NCBI GenBank assembly: GCA_016630955.3
Contig: CM049998.1
Coordinates: 372,001 to 436,000 of the forward strand
DNA: 64,000 nt
From: Didymella arachidicola
Taxonomy: Eukaryota; Ascomycota; Dothideomycetes; Pleosporales; Didymellaceae
Reading direction: 5' to 3'
Under the pieces are notes generated by a model. The model was not told the origin of the DNA, ran no database searches, and worked only from the letters and a program-made list of their open reading frames with translations. The stretch's first letter is position 1. Each line of letters begins with the position of its first letter. A program made the translations under genes and the position numbers. Shown piece after piece: positions 11,334 to 22,191 of the stretch.

Positions 11334-11755
11334 TTCGGTGATCTGAAACTGTATTGAAAAGTATGAATCCCGCAGTATCCCTTCAAAGGTCGCACCCGCG
11401 CCATCAGACTTATATGTCATAATTGCGAAGAAGGGTCCACATTCACCCGTCTCATTATCTGTGGTGACTCGAGATAGATACGATGTTTCGTCGTTGTACG
11501 CTCACGGCGGTCGGGTATGTGGCCGTCGCTGATGGAGAGTGATACGGCCATCGGTAAACACCAAGAGTGGGGCTTCCGTTTCCGTAGCGCATCGCTCTGG
11601 GGAAGGTCATATCGGGGCACTTACCATATTGCAGGGAAGACCCGATTAAGAATACGCTATATCTATTTGATGGCCGTAAGGCATGACATACCGAACACAT
11701 CTTCAGTTCTTCGTCAGGTCTCTGCCTTGCTCATCAACGCCTACGTCTGAAGACG
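11334..11755. promoter_or_regulatory. Shared divergent promoter, transporter / dipeptidase
   Basis: This 422-bp gap separates the starts of two divergent genes and presumably once carried a joint promoter. I cannot name a binding site in it. Confidence 0.4.
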
Positions 11756-12994
11756 ATGCATTGCCATCCATACCAATCGCTCTCGATCGACGTGAGGGTC
11801 AAACGTGTCTTAACGTCAACGCCGCTCTTCGACACGCACAATGATCTGCCTCAGCAGCCTCGCGCTTGCTCCCATGGCCAAGTGCACAACAATCCCAAGT
11901 TCGACCTCCGCGCCGGATTCCAAAGAGGTATGACAGACATACCTCGGTTACGGGAAGGAGCAGTCGGCGCTCAATTCTGGTCGATATGCGTACCATGTCT
12001 TCGGAGTGCAGAGAACTTCAGTACTCCAGAATACTCCGACATGGCCCGTGATGCGATTGAGCAAATCGATATGACCACACGTATGGTGCAGAGTTATACA
12101 GATGTTTTTGAGGTCGTCAAGGGTGCGGATGTTGTCAAGCGAGTATATCATGAGGGCAAGATCGCTTGCTCAATCGGAATTGAAGGCCTTCATATGGCTG
12201 GCAACTCGATCTGCATCATCCGGGCTTTCTACGCACTTGGTGTAAGATACTGCACATTAAACCACGTGTGCAACAACGCATTCGCGGATTCGAGCACATC
12301 AAAGATCGGCCCTGTCCATGGAGGGTTGTCCAAGCTGGGCAGGTCGGCAATAAAAGAGATGAACCGATTGGGCATGATCGTCGATTCCAGTCACGTCAGC
12401 GAAGACTGCGCCCGGCAAGTCCTGGAATTGAGTCGGGCGCCGGTAATGTTTTCTCACAGCAACGTCAAAGAAGTCTTTGATTGTCCACGCAATGTGCCGG
12501 ACAATATCCTGGACCTCATCCCGCACAATGGAGGAATCATATGCGTTACGTTTGTTCCAGAGCATGTGGCCAGTCGATGAAAAGACGCAAGAATGGAGAT
12601 GATACTGGACCATTTGTTCTACATCGCAAATCGTATCGGATGGGACCACGTCGGTCTCGGCTCGGATTTTGATGGAATCACTTCTGTGATCCCGAGCCTC
12701 GAGGACGTTCGATGCTACCCTACATTGATTCAAGCTATCCTCAACCGTGGTGCGACTGAGGAACAGCTCGGCAAGGTCATTGGAGAGAATGTGCTTAGGG
12801 TGTGGAAGGAAGTCGAGGTGGTAAGAGACCAGATGGCTGCTGAAGGTGTGTTGCCCGTCGAGGACGTATGGAAGGGACGGTAATGGTGGCGATATGACGG
12901 GTACTACCAGATGCCAGATCCTGACCCGGAAGACAAACTGGGATTAGATTGGTATGGTGTTCCGCCTCCGGAAGGACTGTACCATGACGAATAG
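11756..12994 (+). pseudogene. Broken membrane dipeptidase (peptidase M19)
   Basis: M19 enzymes are zinc dipeptidases. Family landmarks are all present: the HxD-type metal motif (FDTHNDLPQQPRA), SIGIEGLHMAGNS with the bridging Glu, DSSHVS, MFSHSN and HVGLGSDFDG. The frame is interrupted by TGA at 12578-12580, directly after VPEHVASR. It then continues in the same frame (KDARMEMILDH). A TAA at 12881-12883 is the second stop, and after it the usual fungal C-terminus (PDPEDKLGLDWYGVPPPEG) is readable in frame to a TAG at 12992-12994. No length change is seen, so both lesions are nonsense mutations. The first could come from CGA by one transition. The gene ends 48 bp from the end of the convergent regulator gene. 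Confidence 0.85.
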
Positions 12995-13042
12995 CGCTTT
13001 ATTATGCGGTCTCCCTTTCTGGCAAGTTCACATGTAACCAAT

Positions 13043-15153
13043 CTATATCTGTATAGACCACGGCCCTTCCATACCGTTCCATAACGTCACCCACGGGTAG
13101 TCCAGTGGGTCCACGGGAAGAAACAAATCACCTAGTGATAGTTCGTGAAGTAGCGGACCAGGCGTGGGAGGTTCTTGCGAGACGACCTGATCGGGTTGCG
13201 AAGGTGTTTGCAAATGGCCTGAGGCCACTCCAAGTGCATCTGCAATCCTCTTGATAGGCTCGTCGCATCTCTCGAGGCAAAATTCCGCAAGATCCCACTG
13301 CAGCGCGTCTCGCGCTGTCCGTAAACGGGCACAGAATGCCACAAGTCGTGCAACACAAGCTTTCTTTTTGTCAAGATCGTTAATCTCAATCGTGCATCTC
13401 AGCAGAATTGTTGCAGATGTCACCAAGAGGTAAGAGGTGTATGGCATCCAAAACTCCTGAAATTGAGTCTCGCTAAGTGATGTAATGAAATTCGTCGCCT
13501 CCAGAGCAGCATCCTTGAGCATCGTCAGGTGGTATTGGCGTGCCTCGGTGCTTTGATGGGTTGCGTCCAAAACAGTCTTGAAAGACACTCGGCATGCTAG
13601 CACCTTCAAAGAAAGGTAAGCAAACCACAGGTTGCTTCCTCCATTGATTACGACTGGCCTTTCGTGCATGGGCTGGAGGTAATCAGGTAGCTCAGCGACC
13701 CAATCATCGAGATTACACTCAATCTTACGTAGGCGTCGTTTTATTGCTTCAGTACTTTCCCGAAGGGAGTATACCAATGGGAGCATATCGCCAAGTATTT
13801 GGCTAAGCTTGCACAAGTGCACAAAGGTCTGGAATGGTGCTTGCGCTTGGTCGCTGAAGGCAGGGATGGGCACATCGTGGTAGTGTGGATTGATAGTGGG
13901 TGGTGTACCATGGCCAATGCTGGACCAATAGTCGTGTATGAGGATACCCCACCAAAGGTTGATGCGGACAGCCTTCTCGTGCTGTGTAGCCTTCCATGAA
14001 GACGGGTCACGATGCAAACCCAGACTCTGGGCAAGGGTGACGATTCGACCAGCATTGACAATGTTGCCGGTGACACCGATGACTGGGCGTCCCAAGAGAT
14101 CCAATACAGCAGCATGAATAGTTGATATTGTTGGAGCCATGAAGTCGTCCTGAAGCGCAATGACGGCCTGATTCCAAATGAAGTGAGGATCTGGCCGTGG
14201 AAGATGTCGCAGCACATTTGATCGATTCCATACCTGTAATGCAGAAGCGTACAAATCACAGACTAGCGTGGGGGAAATACGGTCGCTTTGTTTGCGCCAC
14301 ATGTCCATGAATGTCGCTTCGTCTAGCACAGGAAAACAGGGATGTAAGTGGTCGAAACAGGCAGCTCGCACGTCAGCTGCAGAAGAGCCAAGCACGTTTT
14401 CAATGATTTCTCGTTGCGCTCTGCCGGGATCGATGGCATTTTTAAGCCCTCTACGCTTTTTCGGAAGGGTCAGATACACCACTGGCCTGCCCCCGGGGCC
14501 AGTTGAGATGGTTTTGTACAACTTGGGAGGTACTTGTGACTCTGAAGTAGTTGGAGTCAAGTACTGTTGCAACACTGTGATATCTTCCGCCATGTGAGGG
14601 TTCATCATAAGTGATGACTCGGTCGGCGATGTGCCCGTAATCGAGGGCAATCGAGACAGACTGGCTGCATCAGACCCTGACGAGCGCGGATCGACGAGTG
14701 AGGTATGATCAAGGCGAATTCGCTTTGAAAGCCTGGATGTCTCGGGAGGGCTTCCACCACGCCCATTAATCGGACCCTGGGCATCGGTAACCTGGACTGT
14801 AGTAAGTCAGCTGTCGGTTCAGCTGTGGAAAGTATCATGCCCGAAATCGTTGATACATGTGCTCTTTACAGAGCTTTCTATGGAGCAATGTACACGCCTT
14901 TAGTACCGAGGTCACAAGTCCTCTTTCGTTCACGGCACAGCCGGCAGGGCTGACCAGGCACGTCGAATTCACATCTCGTCTTCCTGTTGCGACAAAACGA
15001 ACAAGCTGGATACTTATGCGAGCGGTAGCTGGGAGGCAGTCAGCATTGTGTGACCTGGGAACGGACGCGTTCGAGACACTTCCGAAGGCTGAACTCGCAC
15101 GGTCGGACTGTAAATGGCGCCGCTGCTTGGTGATCGTTCATGACGTCATCCAT
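13043..15153 (-). CDS. Zn(II)2Cys6 transcription factor of the 9.7-17 kb block
   Basis: I read three exons (15080-15153, 14896-15028, 13043-14791) giving 651 residues without a stop. Exon 2 holds a perfect binuclear zinc cluster: C-x2-C-x6-C-x8-C-x2-C-x6-C (ACSFCRNRKTRC ... PCRLCRERKRTC). The third exon carries the fungal-specific transcription factor domain, with HPCFPVLDEATF near residue 210 and SLGLHRDPSSW near residue 320. Intron 2 (14792-14895) has a gtgtac donor and a CTGAC branch. Intron 1 uses a weak GTGTCT donor, so the first exon is less certain. The gene is divergent from the aminotransferase gene and convergent with the dipeptidase. It is probably the local pathway activator, and it is the only intact gene of the block. 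Confidence 0.8.
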
Positions 15154-15558
15154 CTTCCATCTCTCAAGGAAGGAAGTCACCATCGCATGCAGCAAGCGTC
15201 ACTATCTGCGATGCAATACAAAAACAGCAGCAAAGCACCAGCAATAGAGCGGGCATGCCAGAGGCTCCGAGCAATGATCGGGAGGTCGGGAAAGTTGTTA
15301 TCTCGGCAAAGGTTTCCCTAGCGCGATCGTCTGTTTCCCCACCGGCCTACCTACTTACCTCGAACGATGGCTGAACATGCACCCAGTAGTCGACAGATAT
15401 GAACCAGCTACCTTCCCGGAGCATATCACTAAATACTGCTTCCCGTCGGCAAGCTGTTTTGGCCCCATTGCACCGCAAGCCTTGGGGTTATATCTTAACG
15501 CGCTCACCCGCAAATATGTGCTTCAGAAAGATCACCATATCTTTTGTGTCACACCAAG
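15154..15558. promoter_or_regulatory. Shared divergent promoter, regulator / aminotransferase
   Basis: This 405-bp gap lies between the ATG codons of two divergent genes. No other feature is visible. Confidence 0.4.
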
Positions 15559-17020
15559 ATGTCTCGCCCCTACGATACCGCAAACCTTGACCAGCTTCAG
15601 CGAGATGCGAACGAGTTTCTGCTCACATATGGCACCGCTTTCCATCCAGAGATCATCACGTCTACAGATGGTATCTACATGGAGACACAGAGCGGTCACC
15701 GAATGATGGACTTCACATCGGTGAGTGCCCTATCCATTTTGAGAAATACTTATACTAAACGAGCGTAGGGACAAATGTCAACGCTTATCGGGCATGGACA
15801 TCCAGAGTTTGTGAAGGTCATCAATGACCATGCGCAGCATCTAGATCATCTGTTCAGTGGCATGATCAGCCCTCCAGTCATCAGCCTAGCTAAGCGCCTG
15901 ACTGGTGCTGCACCTGCAGGCCTAGACAAGGCTTTCTTTCTGAGCACAGGCGGGGAGAGCAATGAAGCAGCGATTCGCCTGGCTAAGTTCTACACCAGGA
16001 AATTCGAGATAGTCGGTCTCGCTGCTTCATGGCACGGAATGACTGGTGCCTCTCTCGGCGCACAGTACCACGCTGGACGATCCGGTTATGGATCTAACAT
16101 GATTGGCAACCTCGCGCTGCCTACACCAAACTCGTATCGATCGATCTTTCGCAGGGCTGATGGATCGCAGGGCTGATGGATCGCATGACTGGAAAACCGA
16201 GCTCGACTACGGCTTCGATCTTCTGGACAAGCAATCGTGCGGCTCGTTGGCTGCGGTCATTGTCGAACCAATATTGTCTAGCGGTGGCATGCTCGAGCTA
16301 CCTGCTGGGTATATGAAAGCACTCAAGCAGCATTGCGAAGCGAGAGGTATGCTGCTCATTGTTGATGAAGCACAGACTGCGTTGGGGAGAGCCGGAGATA
16401 TGTTTGCATTCACACACCACCCGGAGGATGACGGTGTAGTGCCGGACATCGTCACACTCAGCAAAACACTGGGTAACGGTATTCCTCTCAGCGCCGTCTT
16501 GACATCGAACAAGATCGCGCAGCATGCGAAAGAGAACAACTTCCTGTTCTATACAACGCACATCAATGATCCGCTCCCAGCAGCTGTCGGCGACAAAGTG
16601 CTCGAGATCGTCATCAGAGATGGTCTCTGCGCCCGATCTAAGCGTCTCGGTGTTAAACTGCAGGCCGGTCTCAGGCATCTGCAGTCACGCTACGGATGCA
16701 TTGGTGATGTGCGAGGCCGCGGCCTCATGGGTGGCATGGAGATTGTGGGTGATCGAAAGACAAAAGTCGGCGCACCAGAAGTCAGTGCAGCTGTCTCAAA
16801 CAAGATGGTGGAAATGGGACTCTGGGCGCAATTGGCCACCATGGCGTCTTTCGGGGGTGTCTTCCGTATTGCACCGCCAATTACTGTCACGGAGGAGCAA
16901 CTCGACCTCGCCTTGGCCATCATCGAAGAGGCCCTGCGAACAACGCCAGGCACGATGCCGCTATATGCGCAAGAAGAAAATCATGCAAAAAACGCATCAC
17001 AAATCGGGGCCAGATTCTGA
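15559..17020 (+). pseudogene. Broken 2,2-dialkylglycine-decarboxylase-like aminotransferase
   Basis: This is a class III PLP enzyme. Exon 1 is 15559-15720 and exon 2 begins at 15769 after a 48-nt intron. The PLP-lysine motif LSKTLGNGIPLSAVLTS, the segment FYTTHINDPLPAAVG and the tail GGVFRIAPPITV match what I know of 2,2-dialkylglycine decarboxylase, which decarboxylates and transaminates alpha,alpha-dialkyl amino acids. The frame breaks at 16151-16182. There the 16-base unit gcagggctgatggatc is present twice in tandem and shifts the frame, so translation stops at 16174-16176. Removing one copy in thought restores one continuous frame to the stop at 17020, about 465 residues. No other lesion is visible, so this break looks recent, or could be an assembly error. 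Confidence 0.85.
16151..16182 (+). repeat. 16-bp perfect tandem duplication
   Basis: Copies at 16151-16166 and 16167-16182 are identical. The duplication lies inside the aminotransferase coding sequence and causes its frameshift. Confidence 0.95.
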
Positions 17021-17507
17021 TTCACTGTAAAAATTGTGCGACTGTCTCTGTTGCGTCTGGCCAGATATATCTCACATCGAACGGTCTAGTCCCATCGTAT
17101 CTTCGTACATACCCAGTTATAACATCTTCAATAAGGAAAGACCCTTGTTTGCTCCTTGAACTTTCTTAGCCTTTCCATTTCCTGCTCAAGGCTCTTGACC
17201 CTTTAACGCCTGCGAGTTTTTTTCTTTCGGGAGGCCTTGTTTGACGCGTACTTGGCTTGGCAGAAACTTCCTGCCAGTTGGGTATATCTCTTAACGCTTT
17301 GAGCTCGGCTGTTTAACTCTTGTCGGATATGTGCCTCTTGAAATCTTCCATGCGCTTCTCCAGTCACTTGCTGTAGCTCATCAAGGCATCACTAGCTTTA
17401 GGTGCTCAACGAACTGTGCAATAACATGGTGGCAAGAAGGTATAGTCAGAAGTTTTATTGATCCATGGTAGTGTATTTTACAGAGCCCTTCTCACCTACC
17501 ACTAGCC
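17021..17507. other. Intergenic region
   Basis: This is downstream sequence of both neighbours (convergent ends). I see no gene here. Confidence 0.4.
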
Positions 17508-17768
17508 TCATACTTGTCGCCTCAGCTCTTGCCATCTGGATCCCACACTACTGACGTTTTGACTTCCTGCTCGCTGCCTCCTCGCTTCCTCACGCATCCA
17601 ACAGTCTAAGCACCACTCATCACTCGTAGTTACCCTATCGGAGACATCATCGCATTGCCGTGGGATCGGACCACGCTGAGACCGAAAGCAGAGGGTAAAT
17701 GGCTTGACAGTGTCAAGCAGAACATGACCATCTGGACAAGAATACTGAATACCGTTGCGTATGCACAT
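17508..17768 (-). CDS. Small Cys-containing hypothetical protein
   Basis: This frame encodes 86 residues from an ATG at 17768. The open frame extends upstream only through a TTG. Five cysteines (MCIRNG, YSCPDGHVLL, TLCF, RQCDD, EWCLDCW) and the segment VKPFTLCFRSQRGP give it the look of a small zinc-binding protein. It has no signal peptide. The last 25 residues are polar. I do not recognise a family, and an upstream exon cannot be excluded. Confidence 0.45.
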   Translation of the reverse strand: MCIRNGIQYSCPDGHVLLDTVKPFTLCFRSQRGPIPRQCDDVSDRVTTSDEWCLDCWMREEARRQRAGSQNVSSVGSRWQELRRQV

Positions 17769-18301
17769 GATCTTTGGCGTCGATACTTTCTTCGTGTTCA
17801 ATGCTGCTGCAGACTCTACGCCGCAAGATTTATTAAATCATATCGATATGTTACGATGCCACGGAATTCAAATCGCTGGTAGACAATCCTTGTCACGGGC
17901 CGTCTTCACCTCCGACCCGAGAAGCTGGGGAGCACCGTCACAAGAATAGCAGTATGCGATCTTCCCTCTGTCACTCGATCCCGACAAGTTATCCTTGAAT
18001 GCGGTGATTAGCAAGGCCAGTAGCGCTTGATGCGCGTGATACACAGGATGTTCAAGAGTGTCGGCTTGAGGATGAGACAGGAGCCGCAGGCGAACGTGGT
18101 TCACGCAAGACGGAAAGGTGATTTGGTACCACTGATCAGTGTTTGATAGAAGCAGTCAGCAAGCTGGCTAATAAAGGATATACACAACGAAATTTCAGCC
18201 ACTCAACCACGGAACGTATAATCGTCCAGAACCGCTCAAGAACCAGATCCAGGTCTGCAGCCAAGTTCCGATGCTCGAGCGTTCCCGCTCACGGCATACG
18301 C
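17769..18301. other. Intergenic region
   Basis: This holds the promoter of the small minus-strand gene and the 3' flank of the xylanase gene. Nothing else is visible. Confidence 0.4.
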
Positions 18302-19035
18302 TTAAGCGCAGTTGACGGTGATCGATGCGCTGCCGCTAGAGAAGTAACCCTCGGTAGCAACGATCTGGTAGTTGTGGGTACCGAGCTTCATGCCCTTGGC
18401 AGCCCAGGCATCGAAGTGGGTCTTCATGTTGACGGAACCGGAGCTGCGCTTGTTCTGGCGAACAGACCAGTACTGATTGAAGGTCTGGGTGCCGTCGATG
18501 GAGGGCTGGTTGACACGCTGGGTCTGGGCGATCTTGTAGGAGGAGCCGTCGGCGGTGACGGAGCCCTTGACTGCAGCGTTGGAGGAGGGGTCGTAGGTGC
18601 CGAAGTTCTCAACGACGTAGTACTCAATCAGAGGGTTGCGAGTCCAGCCGTAGACGGCGAGGTAAGAGTTACCCTGGGGGCTGTAGGTACCAGAGTAGGT
18701 GATGGTGCTATATTTGGTCAGTTATACGTCCTTCAAAAAGACATGAAGGAAACATACCGTGCGGCACCAGGGTTCCAGCCCTTTCCACCAACAAGGTTAC
18801 CGCCAGTCTTCCACGAGACACTGTAGCTACCACCGGCGCCGTTGGTGTAGGTAGCCTGAGCGCCACCGTCTGTCCACCAGCTGTAATAGCAGCCGTTGTG
18901 GGTACCGGCGGAGGAAGGAGTACCAGCACGTGCAGTCAATGCGCCGAGCGAGCGAGTAGCAAGGTCGGTAACCGGAGCAGCCAGAGCACCGGAGGCCGCA
19001 ACAGCGGCGGTAAAGATGGATGTGAAAGAGACCAT
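18302..19035 (-). CDS. GH11 endo-1,4-beta-xylanase
   Basis: This is a secreted endoxylanase that cuts the xylan backbone. Two exons (18758-19035 and 18302-18707) are joined over a 50-nt intron with a gtatgt donor and give 227 residues. A signal peptide (about residues 1-19) and a short propeptide precede the beta-jelly-roll domain. Signature strands are present: GCYYSWWTDGG, GNLVGGKGWNPG, YLAVYGWTRNPLIEYYVVE. The two catalytic glutamates are E121 in NPLIEYY (nucleophile) and about E212 in VATEGYF (acid/base). The protein ends with the family-typical SGSASITVNCA, so there is no carbohydrate-binding module. It is about the usual size for the family. Confidence 0.95.
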
Positions 19036-19138
19036 TGTGAAGTCGTGGTATGGAAGTTGATTGTTTAAAGAATGTGAGTGTGGATCACAGAACGAAAGAC
19101 CGTGGTGACAATATTCTAGAAGGGCGGATCGAGATTCT

Positions 19139-19146
19139 TTTATATA
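19139..19146 (-). promoter_or_regulatory. TATA box of the xylanase gene
   Basis: TATATAAA on the minus strand lies about 104 nt upstream of the xylanase ATG. A GGCTAA at 19263-19268, about 230 nt upstream, matches the GGCTAA site of the xylanase regulator XlnR/Xyr1. Both are sequence matches only. Confidence 0.5.
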
Positions 19147-19268
19147 CTTCATCGATGTGGATCACGATAGGGAGTCGATCTCGCAGCCTTGGCTCGCTCG
19201 CAAGGATGGTGAGCGCATGGTCGTGGAGTACGACATTTGTCTATCGACTCGTAGCCAAGATGGGCTAA

Positions 19269-21405
19269 GTGGCCGAAAGCGTGAGGCCGCAATATGCTCC
19301 GCTTGGCTCGTTTCATCCAATTCAAGTAAACACGCTCTAACGTCGCCAATCAGAGCGTGTGTTTGGTCGAGGTGGTAGGATTTGGCGAGCTGCTTCAGTC
19401 TTGGTTGGTGCGTAGATCTGAAACACATTTCCCGGTCCAAGCCCGCGCAAACAATTAAGGGTTGACGTTTCAATCTCGCCGTTGCGGGGCATTCTTCGAA
19501 AGTACTCTCCCGCGGCCAATCTTCGTCCATCTCTTCAATTCTTTTCTCTGTGCTGTGTTAGGCACACAGATCTTGGCATGGCTAAAGAGGCTGTAGTGAT
19601 CTGAGGTGGCTAGGCCATAACAATCTACGAGCGGGTGCAATTGAGACGAGGCCCGCCAAGTGGTACCTGTGTTCATTGCCGTTTGGGCGGAAGCTCGAGT
19701 AATGTAGAGCGGACGAAGGCAGGAGTTCAGTTAGGGCTGCGGTTGTTAATTCATGCGCTAACCGTGATAGCCGAACAGCAGATAAAAGGGTACCCAGTTG
19801 GCACTTGCATTTATGCCACATCTGGGAGTCGCGATCCATCATCATAACAAACACCGTCTGGAACACAGCCCGTACATCACTAGAGAGCCGCAAGCGCAAA
19901 AGGGCTCGGAGAATTGACGAAGCCGACATGCACCCCAGAGAACCCTTCCGCTCCACCGCACTTGCCAAGAGCGCCAAGAGTTCTTCTACAGGCTTGTCCC
20001 GCCGGTAGAAGAGGTTTTGAGAGCTTGCTTCAGCCGTTGTGCGCGGGAGAGGCGCACAACTTAGGCACGAGTCTCAAATAAAGAGATGAGTGGCGGCGAC
20101 ACCTTACCGTGACCTTACCTAGGTACTTTGTTTGTATGCTGAACCAAGACTGCAAGAGCAAGCTCGTGAGGTTTTGAACGTGTGGTATTGCTACCAGGCT
20201 TGAAGCTGGTAATAAAGACTAGGACAAGATCTGCAAAGAGTCTACCGAGATTCATCAAAGGGTAAGAACCATCCAACATCACTCTTCCAGACCTTCGATT
20301 CTCACCTGCAAGACACCTATGTATCATAAGTTGCCCAAGGAGAAGGATCCTCTCGCCGCGCCTTTCTTTTTTGAATTTACCTCTGTGTCCAGAGCAAGCT
20401 CAATACGCCTTATCCCTTGCAATCTTTTTGTGGTCTCTCAGTTCGACATTCTGACTCTCTTCAAACTCTAACCTTGACTCATTCTCAGCGCCGACCCTTA
20501 TGCCAGCCTTTCTTTCAAGCGTGTCTAAGTAATCGATGCCGATAAAGGTATGGTCCACATCAACCGACCGTTGGCATGCCTGGCTCATGCTTCTTGAGAA
20601 CGGCGCTCGGCGGTCCAGCTACGATAATCGATACCCGTATAGCAGGCATGATGGCAACAGCAAGGATCTTTTGCCACCTTCGCCCAGTTTTCGAGCTATG
20701 CTTGATTGTGGCAAGCAAGTCAAGGAACTAAAGGTAGGACAATTGCGTTACATGAACAGCGCCAGAAAGTGCACGTAACGGCATGAGGTCATAGATGGCT
20801 TTGGGTCCGTCTATGCAATGTAGGATCTCGACAAGAGTGGCTTGCAGAGCAATTCATGGAACTCGCCGCGAAGTGCAGTGTGGTTTGTTCCGGTCGACTT
20901 CTTCCAACACAATACTGTGAGCTGCGTAGGGCCAAGAGCATGATTGTACTTCCAAGACGGACCAGATAGTGTGGGCTGTGCAACGACGCAACCGTTCGGT
21001 AGTGACAAACAGCAATCTGGGGTTCCTCGTACAACCACCAGCATAGGGGGAGGCCAGATAGTTAGTTGTTTCTTTTGAATCTGTACTAGTTGTGACGCAA
21101 AACGTCTCAAATACATGCCGAATAGTGTTCACTGAACTTGTAACTGCTTTAAACTGAGGATAAAATGTGATACTTAGAACTTGATATAATACTAGTGTTC
21201 AAACGCCTGAACGCCGCGCCCGGCTGTGTACAATGTTGAAGATATTGCTGGCTTGCTGCATAGCACTCCGAGTATCAAGGTTAAGCTTCCAATCGTGGTG
21301 GCGACTGTGCAATTTAGCTCATACCGTATTATACTAGTATCATTGCTCGAGTTTTAGTGGCGCAAGCATCTCCCCCAAGCTATAATTCGTTAGCACTTAA
21401 TCTTG
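19269..21405. other. Gene-poor 2.1 kb region
   Basis: Only short overlapping open frames occur on both strands, and none resembles a known protein. I find no RNA gene by eye. It separates the xylanase promoter from the end of the SNARE gene. Confidence 0.4.
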
Positions 21406-22191
21406 TCAACGAGCCAGCTCAGCAAACTTACCAGGCAGTCCACACCCAAATCCAACAAACAGGTAAATCAAGAATATCACAACGAGGCACAACAGGACCA
21501 TCAGCTTGACGTTCTTCCACCACATCCTCCTCTTCAGTGTTCTCGACCTGACCCTGAAGTCCCGCGCATTGTCCCCCAACCTACTTGTCTTGTCCACCAA
21601 CACGTTCATGTGCTCACCACGCTCCAGGACACGCTCGATGTTCTCCGTCATGATCTCCCTCACACCCTCGATCTCACGTTGCGCGGTGCGCAGGGCATCG
21701 GCTTGTCCGGCCTGGGTCGCGCCCTGCTCAACCATCAACTTTTTGAGTGTTGCATTGAAGCTCGCACACCCATAAGGCGGCAAGTCTGAGAAGTTGGTCT
21801 CTTCGGAGGGAAATGAAGCAAAGAACTTCTTCTCGAGGTTGGTCAGGAAGCCGAAGGGAATCCGCTGGCCCAAGTCGCGCTCGGCAATAACGAGGAATGT
21901 GAGTCCACCGGCACTACGCCCGCTCGAGGGGAAGTCTGAGGGCGATTTGGTGATGACATGGATGAAGAACTTGGATTGGTCGATCGTTTTGTGTGCAGAG
22001 GAATCGTGCTTCAATTTCGGGAGGACGAGGGAGACGAGAGAAGACGCATTGGAGGAGGCGCTCGCGGTATGCTCGGAGAGAACAGTGGTGTTATGGGCTA
22101 TGCATGCACTGGGTGTTGTCAGCAGGCGGCGGTGAGGACATAGAGACGGGTCGCACTAGAGCAGAGGCGTTGCAGAGGATGAAGACGCCAT
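21406..22191 (-). CDS. R-SNARE of the VAMP7/Nyv1 longin type
   Basis: This membrane-fusion protein probably acts at the vacuole or late endosome. Exon 1 (22157-22191, 35 nt) and exon 2 (21406-22108) give 245 residues. The N-terminal longin domain (about 1-135) contains LLYACIAHNTTVLSEH and GGLTFLVIAERDLG. The SNARE helix spans roughly 155-215, with the zero-layer Arg in ENIERVLERGEHMNVLVDKT. A single C-terminal membrane anchor (LMVLLCLVVIFLIYLFVGF) follows the basic RRMWWKN. It is divergent from pop5, 420 bp apart. Separating the vacuolar Nyv1 from the general VAMP7 class would need phylogeny. Confidence 0.88.

Noticed and set aside
12541..12605. An intron that would remove the dipeptidase TGA
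   Set aside because: No GT donor and CTGAC-type branch with AG acceptor fit, and the family alignment continues without a gap across the stop codon.
9732..17020. Secondary-metabolite cluster of the gliotoxin kind (which also has an M19 dipeptidase and a transporter)
   Set aside because: No synthase or peptide synthetase, P450 or thioredoxin reductase is present, and the aminotransferase points to amino-acid catabolism.
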